Shown here: piece by piece, positions 1 to 12,629 of the stretch
Numbering within the stretch: position 1 is the stretch's first letter
How the letters are laid out: each line of letters starts with the position of its first letter
DNA from: Cyanoderma ruficeps
Taxonomy: Eukaryota > Chordata > Aves > Passeriformes > Timaliidae
Reading direction: 5' to 3'
Assembly (NCBI GenBank): GCA_008694505.1
Contig: VZDJ01000049.1
Span: 3,873,932 to 3,937,931, forward strand
Length of the DNA stretch: 64,000 nucleotides
The notes under the pieces: generated by a model
Databases searched by the model: none
The model's input: only the letters and a program-made list of their open reading frames with translations
What the model was told of the DNA's origin: nothing
Made by a program: the position numbers and the translations under genes

Positions 1-3000
1 AACTCCGTACACCTAATTCTGGATTTGCAAAACTATTTAATGAAATTTTGCAACAGCACCAATTACCCAACCTGAATTTATGCAGAAAAGAGCTGCTCTA
101 GGTTAGTGTGATAATTCATGCAAATTTCATAATTTCCTTCCTCAAAAAAACTGGAAGCTGAGCCATAAAATTTAGATGCAGAGAGCATCTCACACTTCCT
201 GACTCAGCAAGCCAAAACTTGTGGCTGTTCCGAGTGCGGGTGTCTTTGTTTTGGTCTCGTCTCCTATTGACACAGATATTTGTATCAATATTTCTGCATA
301 AACATTCGAATTTGTTTGCAAAGATTGGCATCTATACCTGGAGAAACTGTGGGAAAAGGGCAAATTTGGAACGGGAAATACTTTAACTACCCTTTCTCCA
401 CAGTGAGAGCTCCCACAAGGACAGTCCTTAGCAAGAGTTATCTCCAGTAAACCAGTCGCCACTGATTTTCACTGCTGGCAAACAAATGTCAACCTGATTT
501 AATCTAACTACTCATTTAGAATAAAAAACCTACACAGAAAGGCAAAAATCTCCTACAGGAATAATCTGAAACATTGAGGGGATTACAAGGGTGTTGGAAA
601 GAACTGCACAGCTGCTGGCTTTGAGCTCAAAAAGATTATTTTAAGAGTATAAATCAGATTTACTGGTATCTCTGAGAATAAATAGCAAATAATCCACAGA
701 GTGTTGAGTGATCAATTACATTGTATTTCAAGTTTGAAGTAATCTCTTTTAAGAAGTCTGATTTCAGAGTTCAGCCAAACCAGTGTCTTGTTGACCGTCG
801 TAAGAAAAAAATGCCTTCAGGTCAGGAGACACAAAAATATTCTTCAGAATATTTTCCCAGTTTTCAAAGTGCATTGATAAATAAAGACCTTTTCCTCAAC
901 TTTCACTAAGCAATGGATAAAACTGCAATGTAATAACGTGGGGCAATGATTCTCAGTACTGCCGCTTTTGTGAAAGATTCCAACAAAAAAAAATTAAAGA
1001 TAGAAACGTAAACTTAGTTAATGCTTCAGGAAATAGCTTCTTAAAAGATTACACATGACAACCTTTGGAGGTTTTAACCAATAATTATTAAATATGGGCT
1101 TAAAATAGAAATGCTCTTTTAAAATACGAAACATTTCCAAAGTCTAAGATGACCTTTTTGGATGCTCTGGAGTGAAACTATTAACATAACAATCTGTACT
1201 GCATTCTTTTTAGAAAATAACTTTCTAAGCTGCCTAAAATGTGGTGCTGTTATCATACACATCACCAGAAAAATGAATGAATGAATTAATTAATTAAAAT
1301 TTAAAATGCAGTTCTAAAAAAATCCATCTTGGTCCAGCTGTTTTTATCCCATATGAAAGTGTGTTTTTTGACGTGAAACCTGGTCCTTCAATGTCCAACT
1401 TATGTCTTTTCATAACAAATATACCTTAAAAACAATATTTAATGACATCTAAGATTGCAGGAAAAAATATTCCATATTGCAGCCCATTAATATAACAAGA
1501 GTATTGTTAGGCTTCACCAATTATTAATAATTAAAATATTAACATTCAAGAACTGAAATAATACACAAAGAACATAAATTCTGTTCTTAAATTAACTGGA
1601 TAAAATTTACTTTTTAAAGGAAGGAACCGAAGGATAAATACACACAAGGTTCTATAATAAAAGGTTTGATTTTGTCCAATGGTGGCCCGAGGCCAAGAAA
1701 AATTTGTAGGCAATAAAAATCATGGATTCTTCTTTTTTTTGAGACTGCATTTCATAAACTTGCAAGTTAGTATCAGCCTCTGAATCTATCATTTATCATT
1801 ACTTAAATCTTAATTACAGTTGTTATACAATTAGAGCAAAAAAAATTTCTGAGCTTCCTAATCCACTTCAGGCTAAACATAGGATATTTTTGCCTCTAGC
1901 AGCTTTATCTTTTCTAACTCTGACAAAATTTGATGCTTTCCAGTTACATACAATTGCTTTGCCATAACACTGTTCAAAGTCAAAAAAATACTATTTTAAG
2001 CTAATAGTAAGATTTTGTGAAAGTTGGAGCTGTTAAATTACTAAAGTGTTACATACATAGGATTGGTGGATAATGGCTGTGGCGTTCTTTATCTTGCAGA
2101 ATGTAAATGTAGCTAATAGTGTGGAAAAAAAAATCATTTTAATACTTCAGCTGAGATTGAAGAAAATAAAGGATAGAGAAAGACACTCAAGAAGTAAAAT
2201 TCACACTGAATAAACCAGAGCAAAAAAATAAAGAGGGGGACATTTTTATAAAGTATTTCAAATGTTAGGAAGAAATTCCCTCTTTTGTAACAGCGAGATT
2301 TTGATTTAAATGAGCTGAGGAGTCGAGGAGGTTCTGTTCCATCTACCAGAACAAGCTTAAGCAATTTTAACCTGACTAAAAAAGAGCAGTTTAATGCTGT
2401 TTAATGGGAATGAATTTGACACAATCTAGTCCTGCTCTTCTAAGGGACATATTGGATTCCAAGAGAAAAAGACCACATTGATCTGTGCTCTGGAACAGGG
2501 TTTGGGACGTGGATTCACCCCAGGAGTGATCCTGAAGCCACGGGATCCTTGGGGTGGTGTCTCCTTGGTCCCTCCCTAAATTCAGTGTCCTCAGGCCTAA
2601 CAAACATGTCATCTATCCTACAATGATGGGATTAAAACAGCAGTCAAACACAAACACAGGTCTCCAGTGCCATTTTAAACGGGCAAAATGTGAATATCCA
2701 ACAGTCCTTGCTCCACTTTAGTGTGCAGAGAGAGGATCCAGCTGGGTTGTGCACCAGTATTGGATCCCCAGCTGCTCTGGGCTTTGGCTTTAGCTCCGGA
2801 ACAACACCCAGCCATTCCTGGGGCCTTGGATTCCCAGCCCTAACAAGGCTCTGGCACACTGCTAGTGAAGGGAAAAGAGAAGGCACACCCAAAAATAAAC
2901 CAGGATTTCGTTCCATGGCTGTTTACACCTCATGCTAACCACCCCTTACTGATAGTGGCATTATTAAGTGATAATCTATAATCACCCATGGCCATATTTG

Positions 3001-3760
3001 ACTTCAATTACGTCGGTGCGAGCCCAGAACACACCTGGTTTTCACAGGCATTGCTTCAGCTCAGTGCTGACAAACAGCCCAATCCATCCTCACCAGCTCA
3101 CGCAGGCTCGGGTCATTATTGCAGTTCCATTATTCAGAACAAATGAAAGCATTAACGGCTATTTCTGATGTAATTAATTGCTGTCTCCCTATATTTAACC
3201 GCAGTTATACTACGGCTAAAACATCCAAAGATAACAAATAATATATTACCTATACTACTGAACCTTTTCTGCTACAGATTTAGTAATATTTTCAGGTAAA
3301 AAGGACTAGACTTCTCTAAAATATTAGCGAGTTTCGTATGAAAATAGAAATCTACGGAGATCATCCAAATAATATGCTGACACCTGTAAAGGTGGAGGCA
3401 CAAGAGTGCACCCATCCTCACTAAGAATTTAGCAATAAACTTAAAATAATGCCTTTTTCTCTTCTAATTTAGGGAAATGCAGGTAAAACTGCAGCAATAA
3501 TTAATGAGGCAAAAAGAACCTTTAGATTAATGAAGCAAGTTAATTTCCCCAGGATTAGATATTGTTGTTTAATTTTTACCAGAAGTTAAGGCTTGCAGGC
3601 GTTTGATCACAATTCTCAAATAGAAGTAAAAAAAAATAAATTTAATGGTATTAGTAATTTTTTAAAATGTAAATTAGTCAACAACCCATTGTGGAGGTAC
3701 AAAAATAATTTAGCAATGTCTACCAAGTTTATTAATAATTAAAATCACCTTAATATGTAT
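1..3760. other. Intronic DNA with no recognised gene
   Basis: AT-rich sequence with many short A and T runs. Positions 2400-2950 are somewhat richer in GC, with overlapping open frames on both strands that resemble no protein I know. No repeat family was recognised. About 3420-3600 is a clean AT-rich stretch that could be a conserved element, but nothing proves it. Confidence 0.5.
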
Positions 3761-3774
3761 GTTTCTATGGTTAC
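3761..3774 (-). promoter_or_regulatory. RFX X-box-like palindrome
   Basis: The minus strand reads GTAACCATAGAAAC. This fits both halves of the RFX consensus (GTNRCC, then RGNAAC) with a 2-bp spacer. RFX factors bind such sites in ciliary and neuronal enhancers. It is a sequence match only; binding is inferred. Confidence 0.35.
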
Positions 3775-4266
3775 ACTTAATGAGTTTAGAATACAGAAAG
3801 ATCTCAAAACAGTCCCAGGATTTCCCAGCTAATATGAAGAGCAGAGACGGCTTTGAAATTGATCTTTAGGAAGAATAGTCAAGTCATTTCGACTGCAAAT
3901 CATCCATTTCAATTTCAGCCAGAGAAATCAATGGGCAAGAAAACAGATCTCTCATCAATTAGGACTGCTTCTCTGCATCCATCACTTTGAGCTATCCTGG
4001 GAATTTTCGATTGACAGCACAGTGTTTCAGCATTAAACTAAACCTACAGAAAAATAAATATTGGAGAAATTTATATTACAAAATTTAGTCTCTGAATGTA
4101 GCCCTTCTGCAATATCTTGGAGAGGAAGCCTGAAACCACCCAATTAAAAACTCCAGATTCAAAGGACCCCAACCTCCAAGACAATTCCTGCACATTGGAC
4201 AGCCCAGGACAAACAAGGGATGTGTCAGCCCAGCATCCCAGGGGGGACAGCAGCAAAGAACCAAAA

Positions 4267-4675
4267 TAAATCACAGAATCACAACAAATCACCAGGTTGG
4301 AAGAGACCTGGAAGACCATCGAGTCCAACCCAGCCCCAACATCTCAACTAAACCACGGCACCGAGTGCCACATCCAGTCTTTGTTTAAACACATCCAGGG
4401 ATGGTGACTCCACCACCTCCCCAGGCAGATCATTCCAGTATTTTATCACCCTTCCTGCAGAAAACCTTTTCCTAATGTCCAACCTGTATGTCCCTTGGTG
4501 CAGCTTGAGGCTGTGTCTTCTCATTCTGTCAGCACTGCCTGGAGAGAGAGACCAACCCCACCTGAGCACAGCCACCTTTCAGAGGGTTGTAGAGAGTGAC
4601 AAGGTCACCTCTGAGTCTCCTTTTCTCCAGGATAAACAGCCCCAGCTCCCTCAGCTGTTCCTCACAGGGTTTGTA
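4267..4675 (-). mobile_element. CR1 LINE, 5'-truncated 3' end with ORF2 tail remnant
   Basis: The minus strand carries the C-terminal tail of CR1 ORF2. One frame has [16 protein letters not shown] (about 4660-4600) and another has YRLDIRKRF, YWNDLPGEVVESPSLDVFKQ and LDVAL (about 4490-4350). The change of frame near 4550-4580 shows it is broken. Downstream is the typical CR1 3' end: the plus strand reads GGTTGGAAGAGACCTGGAAG next to AGAATCACAAC. No reverse-transcriptase core remains, so it is a dead fragment, as most avian CR1 copies are. It lies in the sense orientation of CDH13. Confidence 0.93.
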
Positions 4676-4739
4676 TCCGAGCCCAGTAATGGAAACTATA
4701 ATATCTCCTTTTACACTATAGGAGAACTGGAGATGCACA

Positions 4740-7000
4740 AATTATCAGAAATGCCAGAAGAAGTCATTTTAATTCCATTTTAATTGCCAGTTACACACAC
4801 CATCTACTGATGAAGAGAAGGGGACACCTGAATTCCCTGATCATCCCTGATGAAAGGAATAAGACACTTAAATTCCCCTGAAAATGTGGGCCTTGGTAAC
4901 AAATCTCACTGCTTCTAGAGACAGTTTTTTGTTTCTACCATTGCCTACATGCTTGTGAAATGCAGAATGATTCTATAAATAATAAAGCAATATTTGAAGA
5001 CAAATAATGAGTCAGACATTCCTCACCCCTTCTCTCTGCTTTCCAGACACATTTGAGTGATAGAAATTGTATTTAGAACAAGAGCTTAAGCCAGACACAG
5101 TTTGCAGAATTACAGAACTGCAAAGTGTTTATGTGTGCAGCCACCCTGAAATGTTTCTGCAGTGTGTTTTCCTTCAAAATAAATCAAAGATGAACTAAAA
5201 GTTACACAGGAATGGCTGGGGGTCATTCCTGGATACATCTGCCCCTGGATTCTCCCTGCAGTGGTGATCGATGTCCTCCTGTGCCAGCACCAGAAACCCT
5301 CAGGCAGGACAGCAAGGACACCCTTCCCTTTTGGCCTCTGCATCTCGTGACAACACACAGAATATCACCATGTTTGACAAAAATTATCAGCCAGTTCTAA
5401 CTCTCAGTATCCTTAAATGGCTCTACAACACTCTAATCCTGCCATTACTTGTCAGTCTCACGACTCATCTTGGATGATCTGCAAACCCTGCCACTGCAAC
5501 CTCTCCCTTTCCAGATAATTGCTGTTGTGTTAAACAACACAAATCGCTGTATAAATCCTTGGAAATATCTATTGGTAAAACCTTCACTATGGAAATCTGT
5601 TTCCACGCTGATGTTTCAATCATTTTTAGCCGAAGGAAGCATCTCCTCTCAGTAGAGAAACCCGAGTAGGGTTTATTGATCAGATTTATCTGCACCTTCA
5701 GCTTCTCCACAGATCTTAGCACATTCAGGAAATATGATTTGCCTTAAAAAGATCCATGTTGGCTGCTCACTTCATGATCATTCCAAAGTTTATTTATTCC
5801 AGTGACTGCTGCATCCTGGCTCTGACTGATTGCCTGGTGCAGGGATGGGATGCTGTGGGCTGTAGCTCCTAATGTTTTTCAAGGCTTCTTCAGGAGCTTT
5901 TTGAAAATAATGGGAAGGATGTGACCCCCACATCCCAGAGCAAGTGAAGCCAACGTGCAGGAGTAGTTATGTGCCACAGTCAGGAGTTAATTCCCAGTTT
6001 GAACTCTCTACAAACTTGCTCTTTCCTATCTTATAATATTATTTTTTTTCTCTTTTGCCCTGAATCCATTTCTTTTGACCCTTCGAGATGCTTCTTCATA
6101 TTCCTGTCCCCTTCCTCCCCTGAAAACATCTGCAGTGTGGCACATCCTCCCTTCTTTCTGAAATAATTGAAATACTTACTGGTAGTTTATAGTTTTCTCT
6201 TCCGATTAGACAGGACTTTTTTAAGGGAGGTTGGGGACTTTTAAGAATCCTCCTACAGTCTTTTGAAACCTCCAATAGAAGTAAAACTCTTTGTATGAAC
6301 TGTTTGCCAGGTATTTGATTTTCACCCAGATCTATGAAGCTGAAAATCTCCTGACTGTAAATTCATGACTGAAGCCAGTGGCAGACCCTGTTCCTAAATT
6401 ATGTGGAGTGAGATAATTTCTCTCTCTCTCTTCAACATAATAATTTCTTACTTTGAAAGCTACTGCATAAGGGTCCACATGGTTCATTACACAAGCAACA
6501 GGGAGTCCCTCCTTGAGAGAATCAAGGACAAAAAAATGACAACTGAGCTGTATTTTGCCTCTAGTCTTTGATTTAAAAAGCTGATGGAAAAAAAAAATCC
6601 GTCTAATTCTAAAAATCTAATTAACTCTGATGTCCAATAAGAATTTCAGGAAGTAGTTCTTTTGAGAAGCAGATGAAGAGGAATTTATTTTTTGTTCTTG
6701 GCTCTGCTGCGCTCACCTGGATTGTACCTGTCTCCATCTGCTATAAATTACAAGCACCTATGCATACACATCTGTTATCATCAGGGAACATGTGCCTCAT
6801 TTGTTCCCAGAATTAAAGGGCTGCTCAGGATGGGAGTTTTCAACATGAAAATTATGGTCAAAGCTTGTTTTCTAGTCCGTGAGGAAAAGAGCTGGTGGGT
6901 ACAAACAGCAGCAGCATGTCCTGGGCTCGCAGCAGGTGACTCTGAACCACATCTGCATCTCCTCACATGAAGAGTTCCTCAAGTGGTTCCAAACTCTTCA
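4740..7000. other. Intronic DNA with no recognised gene
   Basis: Mixed-composition sequence. Short open frames around 5110-5720 and 6690-6970 resemble no known protein. A short CT run lies at 6419-6433. Nothing else was identified. Confidence 0.5.
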
Positions 7001-7092
7001 TCTAAGGAGAAATCTAAGGAGAAATCTAAGGAGAAATCTAAAGAAAAATCCAAGGAAAAATCTAAGGAAAAATCTAAGGAGAAATCCAAACC
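7001..7092. repeat. 12-bp minisatellite, about 7.6 units
   Basis: Seven full units of TCTAAGGAGAAA or a close variant run head to tail from 7001 to 7084, followed by a partial unit TCCAAACC. Units 1, 2, 3 and 7 are identical; units 4-6 differ by G/A or T/C changes. Because 12 is a multiple of 3, the array stays open in translation and gives a lysine/arginine-rich pseudo-protein that should not be read as a gene. Confidence 0.95.
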
Positions 7093-9715
7093 TTCATGGA
7101 ATCTTGGGGAAACAAATACAATCAATTATCTACTATTTACAGAAGTAACCTCCTAGTACTTAAAAAGAACATCTTCTTCAGCCATCCCCCAAAGAAAACA
7201 ATCATGGTTTTTAAGATTTCTCATTAACAGATAATTACTTTTTTTTTTTTCCCCCAAAGCATTATGGTATCATTATTGTGTTGGGTTGTTTTTTTTAAGA
7301 AGAAAAGTATATGATTTATTAACAATTAGGATTCTCATAAGAAAATTACTTAATGCAGTAATGATAGTACAGGAGTTTGAAAAAAAAAATCCGTGCATAA
7401 TAAATTCTATTAATTCAAGTTAATTTTCGTGTTCCAGTGACCCTTAGAAAATTCAGGTTTGCCCAACAGCACAGTAATACTGGATGAAGTCGATTCATTC
7501 TGTTTTCCTATTTACACACTTTCAAGATGCTCTGCATTGCCCATTTTGTTGTAGGAAATTCATGCAGATCCGTACAGTTTTCCTTTTATATAACTAGCAA
7601 GTTGCCCGCTGCAGACGTTGCTCTTTCCACATGTTTGATTTAACCATTATTCCAACCCTGCAACAGCTCCTTCAGGAACATTTAAAGGCTTTTTTGTCAA
7701 GTAGAAAAGGATCTGTTGAAGAAATGCTGTTTGGCTAAACATCTGATTCTTTAGTCTGATCTCCTGAAAAAGATTAGACTCAACTGATCCAACTTAAGCC
7801 TTTTGGTTAGTTTTGACCAAATCTGATTAAAAAACATCCAACATACAAAGGTTCCTAGAAGTTCCACAAAAATTGGAGCAATACAGAGTGAAAAGATCTA
7901 TTGGCACCTGCCAAGACAGAAAGGAAGGAAGAATTTCCATTTTTCACGTGTATATTCATTGCCTGATCAGGTCAGCTGCAGCTCCAGGATTTGCTCCCTC
8001 TTATCCCAGTTGGAAACATCAGGAGGCAGAAAATAACCCCAGTGGTGCTGAGGGGATTATTTAGGGTCATTGTGAAGTTCTATCATCGATAAGAGCATCT
8101 GGGTTTGTTGCAGGGAACTATTATTTGTAGGAAACCATATTTCATCACTTCTCTCATCATGAAATACGTGTAAAATATTGTAAATCAGGCTTGAACATGA
8201 ATTCTGTTAAATTAATATAGCCCCTGAATTCAAGTTGTAGCCAAGCTCAACTACATCTACACTGTTTTTTTTTTTTTTTCAACTCTAATAAGTAAAAAAT
8301 ATATTAAGACACATGTTATTGGATTATAGGGATCACTACTACTTTCAATTTCTGGACTTCATTGTTGAACAGATTCCTATTATCAAATCCATTCTCGAGC
8401 TCAATTGGAAATGTAAGCTTAATAGTTTCGTCCGTGCTTTGTAGAAATGAAAAGAAAAACTTCTGAAGCTGTTTGAACCTTGATGAAAATCCTATTTTCC
8501 AAGTGCATTTTAAAAAATTTCCCTAAAAACTTATTGAATAAAGCCTAACTTGATATGTACCTGATCAGCTTAACTCACACTTCCTTCAAGGTCCTTTTTT
8601 CCCACTGCCATCTCCCATGAGGGTTGGCCTGATCAAAATTCCTTCCCCACTTTGATGGGGGAATTTCTGTCAGCTTCAACGTGCTTGGGGTCAGGCAGTG
8701 ATACAGGAAAGTGAAATGTTTTAGTCTGTGCTTACAAGACTCCATGGCAGAGCTGAGGGATGAGCACAAGCTTACAGAGACTTTAGGTTTTACCTAAACT
8801 GCAGCTCAAGGTAAAGAATATTACTAAAATAATGCACCAGCAAAACTGTGCAAATATTTTAACAGTCACTCCGATTCTTAGACAGAATTTGTATAAATAC
8901 CAATAAATATTAATAAATATTGATATTTATTGTGGTGTTCATCCCGTGTTATCCACCTGTTCTTCAGGAATGCGATGCAGGTGGAAACATGGCAGGGAAA
9001 TAAAGCGTGGAAGAGCAGCGATGCAATGGACATTTGTGGATAGAAAAGCAGGATTTCCAATGACAGTGAGAAGAACCCACAGCAGCAATTTATAGATTAA
9101 AATGGGAGAAAAGCACCTACAAATTCAACAGCACTGACCAAAAGGAGAGTTCATGAAATCTGGATATGTTTTACAAGCCTGTGGTCGTTTATTGCTGTGC
9201 AACTCTGGAATGTGTGCGTGTACATATGTATATAATGTGTTTATAAATACAGCATGGAGGGTGTGAGTCCTGTGTTTAAAGCCCAAATGTGTAAATTCCA
9301 ATAATCACCATGACTTCATAAACAGCCTGAGAAAATTTAAGGCACATGGTGGCCAAACCAAAAAATCAACATTCTCCCTGAGTTAAATACAGGACTTTGG
9401 AAATCAGGTTGATCCAAAAGTACAGTTCCCTGAGTTCTTAATTTGCCATTGTTTAAGCAAAGTTTCAGCAGCAGAAAGTGATTTTTCTCTTTGTGAGTCA
9501 TTCTAGACAAAGTAAAATGATCAAACTAAACTCTTCTTTTCCAAACACAAGCAAAAGGAAATTGTTTAATATGTGGGATTTTTGTAATTGAAAATTTTAG
9601 GTCAACATTGGGATATTGATTACGATGAAATAATTTACATTTTTATATATTTGACCTAGAAAGAAAAATAGGTCACTAGAGAAGAATGGCATTAACTTCA
9701 AAATTAGGTATTCCA
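7093..9715. other. Intronic DNA with no recognised gene
   Basis: AT-rich sequence with poly-T runs near 7232-7243 and 8265-8279. No repeat family or exon was recognised. Confidence 0.5.
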
Positions 9716-9751
9716 GAAATCTTTTCCAGCCTCAACATTCCATGATTCTGC
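9716..9751 (+). mobile_element. Very short CR1 3'-terminal fragment
   Basis: CTTTTCCAGCCTCAACATTC followed by CATGATTCTG resembles the last bases and terminal octamer of avian CR1 (TTTTCCAACCTnAATGATTC followed by an ATTCTATG-type repeat). Only about 36 bp are left, so the family call is tentative. Confidence 0.5.
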
Positions 9752-11546
9752 TCCATATACCATACCTTACTTATTCCATTCCTAAATTCAGCCAACAGGG
9801 TTGCACAGTAAGTGATAAAGATGATAAACCAGAAAGGTTAAGAAAAGTTGCCTTTAGAGGGCAGCTGGAAAAGAGCACCAGATGTTTTGGAAATGAGAAG
9901 GGAAAATGTTTCCTGAATTAAAACACAGCTGTCATTATGGATAATGGCATCAGACTCCTTCATTCACCCTATTGATCTTTGCTGTACATCACCCTAAAAC
10001 GCAAGGGGAAAAAAAAAAAAAAAAGCAGGAATCATCCATGTATGATAAAAACAAGGGCAAAAGACAAAAAGGTTAAAATTCTCTTCAATTAATCACTGAA
10101 GAGAATCAGCTGTTCGAGAGAAGGAAGAAAATTACTGTTGTTCCCTGAGTGACAGCTATTTACTCCACCTTACAGATGAGCCATATATAATACATATAAT
10201 TTTTCCTTCTGGAAATGCTCTGCCAACCATCTTTACTTAATACCATTTTAACAAGCCACAGCTGGTAATATCGAATTTGTCGCCAGACCAGTCTGCAAAA
10301 TGCCTTTATTAAAGTCTTTCTTTAATGAAAAGCACCAAGGTTGACAGTATGACAGTATCTAGTTTGTAAATTGGCAGGGATAAGTTAATTTTGTTCCTAA
10401 AATGTCATTCATTTGGGTATTGCTTTGTATTGTGTTATAAACTTGCTAACAATTGACTGTACTACAAGAAACCAGAGGAATTATTTGGAATGGAACACGG
10501 AAAACAATCACGTTTGAAGCAGTATGAATCAGTTCACAGCTACCAAATAAATATCTTAATTGATTTAAAGGAAGCTCTGTGGTTGTGTTCTCTCCCCTGA
10601 CTTTGATATTAGGCAGTTTTTACGTTTTTGCTGGTAACATATTAACACAGCACTCTGCCAAATAAAGCTGCATAAGTCTGTTGCATCTCCCATCCCACTT
10701 AAGATAAAGTGTTACTCTAAGTAGATTTGTAGGAAGAAATTTAACAAAATAAAGGGACTAAGCAAACAGAAATCCTGGATCCAAATATCCTGTTTTAACA
10801 AGCCGAGATTACAGAATTAGGCTCTACATCTTGTTAAGTTTAAAATTTGGCCCTACTCAGAATGCAGAGACCAAGTTTTTGCTCAAAACTACACATTCAA
10901 CAAGAACGTAGATTCTAGAAACTGGACAGATTGAGTGGGTCTTCCAAAAAACTGAATTGAAACAAGACAGAATGCCAAGGTGGACAACAACTCCCCATCA
11001 GTCAGCTCAGGATACAGGATCATTTTGGCAGACTGTGGAGATGAAAGCTAACAAGAAAACCAGTCTGGTTTCATGAAAACCACAGGGAATGGAGGCAGGG
11101 AATGGCAATTCTTATTCCCCATCCTTATTCATTAAATGAAATAGCTGTTATGTCTGAAAATAATCCAAACATTTTAAACTTGAGCCTACAATTAAGTTAG
11201 CGTGCCAATGAAAAATTACTTGCCGGGGTTTTATTTCATCTTAGTTACTTTCCACAGGCAATTCACTGGCAGGGACTGACTTCTTCCTCACCTCTACCTT
11301 AATTTGCAACAAAGTTTAAAATTATCAACTTCTGAAATCAAAGGTAACACAAGCAGTGTGGCAGTTAAACTGCAGCATGCTTTGCTGAACAGCTTTAGAG
11401 CAGAAAATCTCCTCTGTTTGCTGCTCTCCTTCAGGTCATTAACATGATTTATTATGAAGCAGGAAATTAGGTACTGGATATATCAATATTGTTCAGAAAA
11501 TTCGATTCCATCATTGCCACATAACCACTTTATCTCCCACAAACTT
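9752..11546. other. Intronic DNA with a candidate conserved stretch
   Basis: A poly-A run lies at about 10010-10024. Positions 10200-10430 are non-repetitive, AT-rich, low in ambiguity and carry isolated CpGs (TCGAATTTGTCGCCAGAC), a texture typical of conserved vertebrate non-coding DNA. No gene was recognised. Confidence 0.4.
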
Positions 11547-11560
11547 GTAACCATAGTAAC
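11547..11560 (+). promoter_or_regulatory. RFX X-box-like palindrome
   Basis: GTAACCATAGTAAC fits the RFX dimer consensus GTNRCC, 2-bp spacer, RGNAAC at every defined position. The surrounding DNA is non-repetitive. Function is inferred from the motif alone. Confidence 0.35.
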
Positions 11561-12069
11561 TAGATTAGAAAATATTCCCCAAATGTTTAAAAATACTTTT
11601 CTTCTTATTAGCAATATGAAACACTGGAAAATAGCGTTAAATTATTGTTTTCCAATTTTCCAAGGTGTTTGCAACTCATGTGTGATTCTTCTGAAAGTCT
11701 TAAGTAAACAGGTGTATTTTAAAAAATTTTTCCAATAAAATTCTATTAGCTGAAAGAAAACAAATATGTTCTGTTGGCATTGTTTATGTGAATGTCAGTA
11801 TTCTTAAAAAAGGGAGGGAAGAGACACCTCTCAGAAAAAAAAGAGACAAATCCGAAGTGCTGTTTTCACTTAACAGTTTGTTAGGACATCAAATACATAT
11901 CCTTTAATGAGAATTAATATGCTGTAGCTCAATAATTCATGTACTGGCAACGAAAGCCCCTTTAATTTAATGGAGTGCTGCTCCTTTCACTTCTTTCATT
12001 GCAGAGGTAGGTTGGTATTTTTTTCCCTGAAGGTCAGGAGTGTGCCATTATTCCATGAATTTAATCAGG

Positions 12070-12247
12070 TGTTAAACTCTGACACCTCCAGCCACCCATT
12101 CAGGCCCAGCTCTGCAGGGTTTTGCACATTTTCGGGAACACCAGAGCAGCGGGAAAACTCGAGGTGTCTGTTCTGTCAGGATCAGAAGCAGCTGTACTAT
12201 GCAACTGTGATCACATATTTATCAAATTCTGTGTTCCCTTCTCAGCA
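12070..12247. repeat. Left 178-bp direct repeat
   Basis: It differs from the right copy at four positions: 12113 T/A, 12150 C/T, 12229 C/T and 12240 T/C. This gives 174/178 identity by direct comparison. It is followed by ACGTTGGGCACCAA, where a primer-binding site would sit in an LTR element, but I cannot assign a tRNA. Confidence 0.95.
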
Positions 12248-12629
12248 ACGTTGGGCACCAATCTGCTCAAGTTTCCTTTCTCCCGAGGTCCAGCCCTGGC
12301 TGGCTGTGGCCCTCGGGGAAGAAACTGGGGTAGGACGAGAGCGAAAGACAAAAGGCGCTCTGACTCCTCGTGGGAAACAGTCCCATGGGTTTAACGTAGA
12401 ACTGACACCTTGAAATCCAGGAGGAGAAAGAGGGTGGGACCCTTCATCCCAGGGGTTTTAAACCCTAAAGGGGAGCGGATGAATGTGGGTCTGTTGACCA
12501 ATGGGGTGGAACCAGGGGGAGGGGAGCTACAGGGGGCATCAGGTAAAGGAAGGTGCAGATCCATGGGAAGGTACAATCAAGGGACACCCGACACAGAATG
12601 AGCCAACTACACAGTGGAACACAACAAGA

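Noticed and set aside
4348..4575. Minus-strand frame with a clear protein match
   Set aside because: The match is to the CR1 LINE ORF2 tail, so it is a transposon relic and not a host gene.
6879..7148. Plus-strand frame with LRRN/LRKN repeats
   Set aside because: It is the translation of the 12-bp minisatellite; no start, domain or splice context supports a gene.
11970..12413. 147-codon plus-strand frame and its near duplicate at 12614-12964
   Set aside because: The shared peptide comes from the 178-bp direct repeat, and the two frames diverge at once outside it.
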